DNA of 45,994 nt from an uncultured Treponema sp. GTDB taxonomy: Bacteria > Spirochaetota > Spirochaetia > Treponematales > Treponemataceae. Within the stretch, counting starts at the first letter, position 1; each line of letters begins with the position of its first letter. The stretch lies in the NCBI GenBank assembly GCA_937893155.1, contig CALBGU010000039.1, positions 1 to 45,994 on the forward strand, given 5' to 3'. Positions 40,083-45,994 of this stretch are shown here, one piece after another. The notes below the pieces were generated by a model, which saw nothing but the letters and a program-made list of their open reading frames with translations, was not told where the DNA came from and searched no databases. The position numbers and the translations under genes were made by a program.

Positions 40083-40790
40083 TTATTTTCCGGCTGATTC
40101 TTCCTGAAATTTCTTAAGCAATTCTTTTGCTCTCTTTCGGACTGATTTAACGTAGCGGTTGTTGCCTGCAATTCTTGCAATCTGCTCAAGCATTGGCTGC
40201 TTGTTTTCAACAGAATCTGCGAGTTTTTCGTATGCATTCAAAACCTCAAGCGCCATGCTACTTGTTGGGTTTAATGCCATATTGCGCTTTTGAGCCCAGT
40301 TAATTGCAGAAATAACTTCGTCGCTTTCGTTGATACCGATTTCACCAAGTGCACGGATTGCAGCTGTCAAAACCATAGGTTCGTTGTCATTAAGAGCAAT
40401 CGTTTTGAGAATGTTCTTTGATTCTTCTGTTTTTACATTTGCAAGAATATCACATGCCTGCTTACGAATGTCTGGGTAGTTGTTCGTAACGCGACCGCCA
40501 GTGCGACTTTGATTGGTAAGCCCTTCTCCTGCAAGATGGTCAAGCGTATTCATCATGTCTGGTGTAATGCGCCCCTCATCAGCAGCATCTTTTAGATACT
40601 GCAATGCCACAATCTTGTCATCACGGTTGTCATTATTCGCAAGTTCCGAAATGACCTGATCCTCTACAGACTGCATATACTCCGATTCGACGTTTGTTTC
40701 TTCCTTCTTCTCTTGCTCTTGAGCAGTCAAAGCAGATGTGCACAACAAAAGTCCACAGATTACGCTAGTCCCGTATTTCGCCAATCTCAT
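40083..40790 (-). CDS. Exported HEAT-repeat protein
   Basis: A 235-residue protein with signal peptide MRLAKYGTSVICGLLLCTSA followed by LTA and a type I site. The mature part shows HEAT/armadillo-like helical pairs: DIRKQACDILANVKTEESKN, MVLTAAIRALGEIGINESDE and MALEVLNAYEKLADSVENKQ, ending in a basic helix (RYVKSVRKRAKELLKKFQEE). CAGGAGGAAATTATT before ATG 40790 decides against the frame open to 40853. It is probably a periplasmic interaction protein. A near-consensus promoter stands upstream; it is transcribed alone. Confidence 0.82.
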   Translation of the reverse strand: MRLAKYGTSVICGLLLCTSALTAQEQEKKEETNVESEYMQSVEDQVISELANNDNRDDKIVALQYLKDAADEGRITPDMMNTLDHLAGEGLTNQSRTGGRVTNNYPDIRKQACDILANVKTEESKNILKTIALNDNEPMVLTAAIRALGEIGINESDEVISAINWAQKRNMALNPTSSMALEVLNAYEKLADSVENKQPMLEQIARIAGNNRYVKSVRKRAKELLKKFQEESAGK

Positions 40791-40817
40791 AATAATTTCC
40801 TCCTGAAATTTACTATT

Positions 40818-40846
40818 ATTATAGCTTGCCTGTAAAAAAAAATCAA
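40818..40846 (-). promoter_or_regulatory. Promoter of the HEAT-repeat gene
   Basis: Minus strand: TTGATT (40841-40846), a 17-nt spacer with seven T residues, and TATAAT (40818-40823). Confidence 0.85.
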
Positions 40847-40882
40847 CTTTCATTTTATAAAGTGTTAAAAAATCTTATCATT

Positions 40883-41647
40883 TTACATCGTTGGAAGGTA
40901 AATTTTCCATTTTCCGTTTTCTTTTCGGAAATAATAGTACACAATATCTTTATCGTCGCGTACCTGAACCGCCTTTATATTTTCACTTGATATGTAGCGA
41001 ATTTCGTCAATAGTTTGACCCTTTCGAGACGGCACAAAAACCCATTTGAAATAATCTTTAAGATTTTTCATACGCAATCCCTTTTGTGGCAACTTTTTTG
41101 AGTACGCCGCAAGATGATTGGTATCGCTCCAATATGCCAATGATGATTTTTCTACATAATCGCGCCATTTTACATCATCGCCGTCTTTCATAATCACAAT
41201 GAGTTCCTCTATGATTTTGAGGATTTGTTTTTTGTCTTCGGCAAAAGTATCGTAGTCAATGGTTGTGTTTTCAGCAACAGAACGTTTGTATTCCTCCATC
41301 GCTTTATCTTCTTGCTTTGGAGCTGGTTTCACTTCCTTTTTGGGTTCTGGTTTCGGTTCTTCTTTTGGGGCAACCTCAACAGGCTTTTTTTCCACAACAG
41401 GAACAACTTCCTGCTCTGGCTCTACTTCTTTCTTGCGGATTATAGGTGTTACAGGAATTTTTTTTGCAGGAACAGTTTCTTCAACAATCTCTTCTTCAAC
41501 AATTTCTTGCTCTTCAGCTGGCAATGCTGGAATTTCTGCATCTGGTTCTGGTCTTTGCTGCACATCTTGCTTGTTTGCACAACAAAAAAAAGATGTACAA
41601 AGTAATGATATAATGCTTATTTGTCCAAAGATTTTTCTAAGTGCCAT
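40883..41647 (-). CDS. Lipoprotein-like protein with Pro/Glu/Lys linker
   Basis: A 254-residue exported protein I cannot assign. MALRKIFGQISIISLLCTSF followed by FCCANK is a signal sequence with a relaxed, spirochaete-like lipobox. A low-complexity linker of about 90 residues follows (EEQEIVEEEIVEETVPAKKI; PKEEPKPEPKKEVKPAPKQE). The C-terminal 130 residues form a globular domain (KWRDYVEKSSLAYWSDTNHL; DIVYYYFRKENGKWKIYLPT) resembling small NTF2-like or cystatin-like folds. The linker could span the envelope like a TonB-type arm. The chosen ATG 41647 lies at the predicted transcription start, so the mRNA is probably leaderless. Confidence 0.75.
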   Translation of the reverse strand: MALRKIFGQISIISLLCTSFFCCANKQDVQQRPEPDAEIPALPAEEQEIVEEEIVEETVPAKKIPVTPIIRKKEVEPEQEVVPVVEKKPVEVAPKEEPKPEPKKEVKPAPKQEDKAMEEYKRSVAENTTIDYDTFAEDKKQILKIIEELIVIMKDGDDVKWRDYVEKSSLAYWSDTNHLAAYSKKLPQKGLRMKNLKDYFKWVFVPSRKGQTIDEIRYISSENIKAVQVRDDKDIVYYYFRKENGKWKIYLPTM

Positions 41648-41654
41648 ACTATTG

Positions 41655-41683
41655 ATAATACACTTACAAAAGATTTTCGTCAA
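41655..41683 (-). promoter_or_regulatory. Promoter giving a leaderless transcript
   Basis: Minus strand: TTGACG (41678-41683), a 17-nt spacer, and TATTAT (41655-41660). The predicted start is at about 41648, next to the ATG at 41647. No ribosome site is present. Confidence 0.78.
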
Positions 41684-41762
41684 ATGTTTATTAGTCCGAA
41701 TGGTACGTTTTTAGAGAAAAATATAATTTTTTTCAAGAACAATTTAATAGAATTATAATCCA

Positions 41763-41788
41763 TACATAGAAATTGAAAATTCTATGTA
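41763..41788. repeat. 9-bp inverted repeat between divergent genes
   Basis: TACATAGAA and TTCTATGTA are perfect arms around an 8-nt loop. It lies midway between two divergent promoters and may be a shared regulatory site. Confidence 0.55.
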
Positions 41789-41846
41789 CCGATTTTATCA
41801 AGAAATAGATGCTGCTTGTAGCGGTCTTGCAAAAATGCGTAATGGA

Positions 41847-41875
41847 TTGGCTTATTTTTGATTTTGTGATACATT
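41847..41875 (+). promoter_or_regulatory. Promoter of the membrane-protein gene, leaderless
   Basis: TTGGCT at 41847-41852, a 17-nt spacer, TACATT at 41870-41875. The ATG at 41883 lies 7 nt after the -10 box, at the predicted start. Confidence 0.6.
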
Positions 41876-41882
41876 TTTTGTT

Positions 41883-42488
41883 ATGGAAGCATTTTTGTTA
41901 TTAGGGATACCGTTATTTTCAGCAGGATTTATGTGCCGAAAACGCACCGCAGAGCGTCTGAGTGCTTTTTTTTCCGGGCTTATTATGTCTTCGCTGCTTT
42001 TTGTCGTGCGTTTTTTTGTGTTCTTTAGCCGAAATGCACACGTTGATTCGTTTTTTTATAATTTTTTGAGAGCATATCTGTTTCATATTTTTTTGCCGTG
42101 CACGATTTGTTCTGCTGTTTTTTTCTTTTTTGCAAAATTTTTTGCGAAAAAAATCGATAAATCCGAAAGTTTTGCGCCGTTGATGCTTGGTTTTTATTCA
42201 CTTTTTGTGCCATACAATGTTTTTGGCGCAATTCCCGTTTTTTCTGCTTCAGATTTATTTGCAGTGCCTTTGCTTTTTATTGCATTTCCACTTATCGTGC
42301 GCGCTTTGCTCAAATGCAAAAAAATTGCGCTGATTCCTGTCGCCGTTCTTTTTTCTGCGGTGCCTGCAATAGCAGAAACTGCAGGATATTATTCTCCTGC
42401 AATTTCGTGCGTGATTGCCGCCGTTTACGCGATTCTTGCCGTTTTTCTGCATACCTTTTTTGCAGAAAAAGCAAACGCTATTTCGTAA
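41883..42488 (+). CDS. Integral membrane protein of unknown function
   Basis: A 201-residue, highly hydrophobic protein with five or six membrane segments, e.g. FLLLGIPLFSAGFM, GLIMSSLLFVVRFFVFFS, VPLLFIAFPLIVRALL and ISCVIAAVYAILAVFLHTFF. I do not recognise it. Short basic stretches (CRKRTAER, AKKIDKS, CKKIA) alternate with helices as in a polytopic protein. No ribosome site precedes the ATG. Its end overlaps the convergent cyclase gene by 11 bp, and no terminator separates them. Confidence 0.7.
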   Translation: MEAFLLLGIPLFSAGFMCRKRTAERLSAFFSGLIMSSLLFVVRFFVFFSRNAHVDSFFYNFLRAYLFHIFLPCTICSAVFFFFAKFFAKKIDKSESFAPLMLGFYSLFVPYNVFGAIPVFSASDLFAVPLLFIAFPLIVRALLKCKKIALIPVAVLFSAVPAIAETAGYYSPAISCVIAAVYAILAVFLHTFFAEKANAIS

Positions 42489-45400
42489 AAAATGTTTTCA
42501 TCACGCCTTTTCCCTTGATGTCCATATCAACTTCTTCTTCAAAAGCAACGCTGTCGTGGCATTGCTCCCATGTTGACAGGCTGATGTGGATTCGGTCGGG
42601 AATGCCTGTGTGTTCCATTCGGCTTGCCACGTTGACCGTATCGCCCCAGATGTCGTAAATGTATTTGGTGCGCCCGATAACGCCCGCAATTACCGCGCCC
42701 GAGTTGATACCGATGCGGATATTGAACTTGATTGCCGACGTTCTGTTGAAATCCTTTACGTCCGAAAGCATTCCGCGCGCATATTCAATGAGGTGTTCGG
42801 CGTGGTGCGGGTCTTTTTCGATAAGTCCCGACGCAACCATATACGAATCGCCGATAGTTTTGATTTTTTCGATGTGCATTGCGACGGCGCGTTTATCAAA
42901 TCTGCTGTACAAATCGTTGAGCGCCGTAACAATCTGCGCCGCGCCCATTCCGCTCGTAATGCGCGTAAAGTTTACGATGTCGGCAAAAAGCACCGAAACG
43001 GACTCCACTTCGTCTGCGATTGTTTTTTCGGGGTCGTTTTCCAGCTGCTGCGCCACTGGCTCGGGCAGAATGTTTAGCAGCAGTGTGTTGATTTTTGCGG
43101 TTTGCTCTTCAACGCGCTGCTGCAAAATGCGCTCGTTTTTTTCCATAGCCTTGATTTTGTGCTGCACGATAATCAAAACGATTGCCGCTGCCATAAGCGC
43201 CATAACAACCCAAAACGAAATCTTTTGATAGAAATACGCCTGCTGCACAAACGTCAGAGACGAATCGACCGCGCTCATAATGTTGTCGCCGTTTACTGCC
43301 ATAATAAAAAAACGGTATTTTCCCGGACGCAAATTGGTGTACGACACCGTGCGGGCATTCACATAATTTGAAAATCCCTCGTCGAAGCCTTCCAGTTTGT
43401 ACATAAACCGCGTGCGCTCGCTCGAAACAAAACTTAAACCTGTGTATTTTATGCTCACGCGCTTTGTCCCCGCGGGAATCACGATGTTTTCACCGTTTGG
43501 ATAGACCGTGCAATCGTCGAGAGACACATTTTCAATGTGAACGGTGGGCTTCGTTACATTCAGGCGGATTTTTTGCGGGTCGTAAATCGCAACACCGTCG
43601 ATGAGCGGAAACCAAATGCGCCCGTGCGAATCCTTCATACCAAGCGCGGTGGAAGTCGGTCCGCGTGTTTTTAGCCCGTCCGAAGTGGAATACGTCTTGG
43701 TATTCAGTGCGGTTTCCAGCTTGTTTGCCTGCGCGATGAGTTTTTGCACCGACACGGAACTGATACCCGTGTTGCTCGTAAACCACGCCGTGCCCGTGTC
43801 ATCGCTTATCATCTGGAATACGCTGTCGGTGGTTAAACCGTTTGCCTTGGAATAATTATAGAAAATCCCGTTGAAAAAGCGGCTCAAACCCGTGCCGGTG
43901 CAAATCCAGAATGCGCCGTCAGAGTTCTTGGTAATCTTGAAGACGATATTGCCCGAAAGCCCGTTTTCCGTGTTGAAGATGTCGGCTACCTTGCCGTCCC
44001 GAATCACCGCCACGCCGCCGCCGTCGGTGCCGAGCCAAATGCTGTTGTCGGCGGTGTCTTCGTAAATGCACATAATGTAATCATTGGGAAGCCCGTCTTT
44101 TTGCGTGAGGGTGAGGATTTCGCCGCTGTCGTGCTTGATGATGTTAAAGCCGTTGGTCGTGCCAACCAAAAGGTCGTGCGTAACGGAACTTTCCACGGCA
44201 ACGCGCACTTTATCGCCCGTCAGCCCGTCTTTTTTGCGCCATTGCCCAACGAGTTTTCCGCCTTCGGAAAAGCGCATTTGCCCCAGATTTGCGTAAGTGC
44301 TTATGAGAATATCTCCGTTCGACGCAATGCCGACGTGCCGCACGCGCTCTTCGCCCACCGCCTGCGTAATTGCGTTTTGCTCAGCCTCGAGCGACAGCGT
44401 GTCGCTGTTGATTTTGTAGCACGCAAGCCCCTTATCAAGCCCGAGCCACATACGCGAATCCAGCCCCTCCGCAATCGCATTGACGCTCGAGGTGTGTTCC
44501 AGCGTTCTAAACAGCCCCCGATTCATTTTCTGCACGCCGCCGTGATTCGTCGCAAGCCAGATATTGCCCTCGCGGTCTTGCATCACCTTGTTGATATTGC
44601 TGTCAACCAGCCCGTTCTGCTCGGTAAAGCGCGCTATTTTGCCCGCGCTGTACATCACCAACGCCGTATCGGTCGAAAACCAAAGCTGACCGTTTGCGTC
44701 CTGCACGATATTGTCCACGGTAGTGCCCTCGTTTTTTCCGCACGACAAATCAAAGAGCTGAGGACCTTTATCGTCAATGTGGCAGGCATAATGCGGCGCA
44801 ATTCCGAGCCAGAAATTTTCGGTATTGTCTTGCATAATGCACGTTACTACGCTGTTTTCAAGAAACGGGTCTTGAATTTTGTATTGCTCCGCCTTGCCGT
44901 CCACAAAGCGATAAATGCCGCCCTCGTCCATCGTCGTAACCCACACGCGACCGAGCGTATCGCAGAGCACAGACGTGCACACACCGCTTAAATCGTGATG
45001 TTCGCTCACAAACGCTTCGTCGGGAATGACGACCTCAAAAGACGGCGTGATATAGGCAACGCCGCCCGCCGTGGCAATCCAGATATTTTGATTTTTGTCT
45101 TCGCATATAGCGCGGATAGAATTGTTCGGCAGTCCATTCTCGGAAGAAAACGAAAGCACCGCATTGTCGCTATCCATCTCGATTCTAAAAATGCCCTCGT
45201 CGTTGCTGCCCGTCCAAATCGCGCCGTCCGACGCTTGAAACACCGCCCGCGCCGACACGAAAGCGTATTTCTCATCTCTGCCCTTGTTGTAGATGTCGAA
45301 TTCCACGCCGTCGAAACGAACCAAGCCTTCGTATGTGCCAAAATACACATAGCCCAGATTATCCTGAAAGATGTCCGTTACCGTATTTCCCGGAAGCCCG

Positions 45401-45522
45401 TCTTCCGTGGTCCACGTTCGATTTACAAAATCAGCCAAAAAATCATCGTTCTGCGTTGCCGATTGTGCACCGCCCGCCGTCGCACTCGCCAGAAATGCAA
45501 TTATCAACCATATCCGCCGCAT
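42478..45522 (-). CDS. Propeller-sensor adenylate cyclase
   Basis: A 1014-residue membrane receptor. A signal peptide (MRRIWLIIAFLASATAGGAQ) leads into about 12 two-component-regulator propeller repeats (EDGLPGNTVTDIFQDNLGYV; ENGLPNNSIRAICEDKNQNI), forming two seven-bladed propellers outside the membrane. A Y_Y_Y domain follows (ISIKYTGLSF-like, YTNLRPGKYRFFIMAVNGDN), then one membrane helix (FWVVMALMAAAIVLIIVQ), a coiled coil and a class III cyclase domain from about 835. SVLFADIVNFTRITSGMG has the metal Asp residues; Lys in IEKIKTIGDSYM and Asp in YIYDIWGDTVNVASRM are the adenine-specifying pair, so cAMP is the expected product. It has its own promoter and GGAG site. Ligand unknown. Confidence 0.92.
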   Translation of the reverse strand: MRRIWLIIAFLASATAGGAQSATQNDDFLADFVNRTWTTEDGLPGNTVTDIFQDNLGYVYFGTYEGLVRFDGVEFDIYNKGRDEKYAFVSARAVFQASDGAIWTGSNDEGIFRIEMDSDNAVLSFSSENGLPNNSIRAICEDKNQNIWIATAGGVAYITPSFEVVIPDEAFVSEHHDLSGVCTSVLCDTLGRVWVTTMDEGGIYRFVDGKAEQYKIQDPFLENSVVTCIMQDNTENFWLGIAPHYACHIDDKGPQLFDLSCGKNEGTTVDNIVQDANGQLWFSTDTALVMYSAGKIARFTEQNGLVDSNINKVMQDREGNIWLATNHGGVQKMNRGLFRTLEHTSSVNAIAEGLDSRMWLGLDKGLACYKINSDTLSLEAEQNAITQAVGEERVRHVGIASNGDILISTYANLGQMRFSEGGKLVGQWRKKDGLTGDKVRVAVESSVTHDLLVGTTNGFNIIKHDSGEILTLTQKDGLPNDYIMCIYEDTADNSIWLGTDGGGVAVIRDGKVADIFNTENGLSGNIVFKITKNSDGAFWICTGTGLSRFFNGIFYNYSKANGLTTDSVFQMISDDTGTAWFTSNTGISSVSVQKLIAQANKLETALNTKTYSTSDGLKTRGPTSTALGMKDSHGRIWFPLIDGVAIYDPQKIRLNVTKPTVHIENVSLDDCTVYPNGENIVIPAGTKRVSIKYTGLSFVSSERTRFMYKLEGFDEGFSNYVNARTVSYTNLRPGKYRFFIMAVNGDNIMSAVDSSLTFVQQAYFYQKISFWVVMALMAAAIVLIIVQHKIKAMEKNERILQQRVEEQTAKINTLLLNILPEPVAQQLENDPEKTIADEVESVSVLFADIVNFTRITSGMGAAQIVTALNDLYSRFDKRAVAMHIEKIKTIGDSYMVASGLIEKDPHHAEHLIEYARGMLSDVKDFNRTSAIKFNIRIGINSGAVIAGVIGRTKYIYDIWGDTVNVASRMEHTGIPDRIHISLSTWEQCHDSVAFEEEVDMDIKGKGVMKTFFTK

Positions 45523-45558
45523 TTTTTATCTCCGTGTTTTGAAGAAGTTTGCATACAA

Positions 45559-45588
45559 AGTATAGCACGGATTTTTGCCTCGTGTCGA
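45559..45588 (-). promoter_or_regulatory. Promoter of the cyclase gene
   Basis: Minus strand: TCGACA (45583-45588), an 18-nt spacer, TATACT (45559-45564). Confidence 0.65.
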
Positions 45589-45612
45589 AATTTTTTTTCT
45601 CCGCCCTCCCGC

Positions 45613-45994
45613 CTGCCTTTTCGTCCGCCTTTCTGAATTGACAAGGGGCTTAAGCCCCTTGTTTCCTCTTGTTTTCCTGTCAACGCGCACTCCCGCCTTT
45701 GTTTCCGCGCGTTTTTTCCAAAAAAAGCCGTCCCGCACGTTTGTTTCTCTCTTTTGACAGTGTCAAAAGCCTCTCTCACGTTTGTTTTTGCTTATTGACA
45801 CTGTCAAAAGGTGGTTCACACCTGTGAAAGTGCGCATTGACAGTGTCAAAAGCCGCCCGCACGTTTGTTTCTGCGCATTGTTTTTGGGAAATGAGCCGCC
45901 GCACTTTTGTTTCTGGCTATTGCCACGGGAAATGAGCCGCCGCACTTTTGTTTCTGGTCATTTCCACGGGAAAAAGGCTCCCGCACTTTTGTTT
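45613..45994. repeat. Third tandem array, period about 41 bp, at least seven units, runs off the window
   Basis: The core CACGTTTGTTTC or CACTTTTGTTTC starts at 45736, 45777, 45860, 45902, 45943 and 45984, with degenerate in-phase copies at 45654, 45695 and 45818; spacing is 41 or 42. Three units also carry TTGACA-N-TGTCAA palindromes at 45754, 45795 and 45837. Later units replace these with GGGAAATGAGCCGCCG. Units at the left are more diverged. No gene is visible from 45523 to the window end. The total length of the array is unknown. Confidence 0.92.
45641..45662. repeat. Perfect 22-bp palindrome
   Basis: A perfect palindrome centred on CTTAAG, with half-site ACAAGGGGCTT. It lies at the degenerate left end of the 41-bp array, upstream of the cyclase promoter. 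With no loop it would be a protein site or a very tight hairpin. Confidence 0.8.

Noticed and set aside
44101..44991. 296-codon plus-strand gene within the cyclase gene
   Set aside because: It is antisense to clear propeller repeats and resembles no protein.
45754..45849. TTGACA elements as promoters
   Set aside because: They are halves of TTGACA-N-TGTCAA dyads repeated at array spacing, and no matching -10 boxes or genes follow.

Overview
The window looks like a chromosome segment of a carbohydrate-fermenting, gut- or rumen-type spirochaete close to Treponema. The minus-strand run maf, rpsB, tsf, frr, uppS, cdsA, dxr, rseP followed by a beta-propeller protein is the order I know from treponemes. 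Lipoprotein signals with relaxed lipoboxes and a propeller-linked adenylate cyclase fit the same group. This assignment is inference from gene content, not from a marker search.

Layout. 1-2060: the 3' part of a PTS-domain (LevR-type) regulator, two 5' remnants of hsdM genes, and an initiator tRNA-Met with its terminator; this looks like a recombined junction. 2144-12217: a xylan/xylose operon with a strong sigma70-type promoter, a LacI-type operator, an ABC sugar importer (binding lipoprotein and two permeases, no ATPase), a GH43 beta-xylosidase, a LacI regulator, xylulokinase, a DUF4867 protein and a fucose/arabinose-isomerase-family enzyme that may replace XylA. 12222-13645: a small unknown gene overlapping a PflA-like radical SAM gene. 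13742-17982: an ArsR regulator divergent from an RND (HAE3/MmpL-type) exporter and a LolA-like periplasmic protein. 18121-24443: a 41-bp tandem array, then an OppBCDF-type operon with large insertions in OppC, OppD and OppF, no binding protein, and a DUF3899 membrane protein. 24445-27181: a second array of about 41.5 bp built on a TTCGGC/GCCGAA palindrome, a decayed gene, and a 646-residue orphan with its own promoter and operator-like palindrome. 27201-30394: a TPR-like lipoprotein, argC and glpK. 30405-39844: the long minus-strand housekeeping run. 39857-45994: tRNA-Arg(CCG), a HEAT-repeat exported protein, a lipoprotein-like protein, a membrane protein, a propeller/adenylate cyclase receptor, and a third array of about 41 bp running off the window end.

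How the genes work together. The 2-12 kb operon imports xylo-oligosaccharides, cleaves them to xylose, isomerises (probable) and phosphorylates xylose to xylulose 5-phosphate, under a self-encoded LacI repressor. The 30-39 kb run couples translation factors to isoprenoid, phospholipid and envelope-protease functions.

The least ordinary material is the oversized Opp-type transporter flanked by two unrelated minisatellites of the same period, the recurrence of that period at a third locus, four genes whose predicted transcripts start at the initiation codon, and the orphan at 25241-27181. All calls were made by eye; no database or folding program was run.
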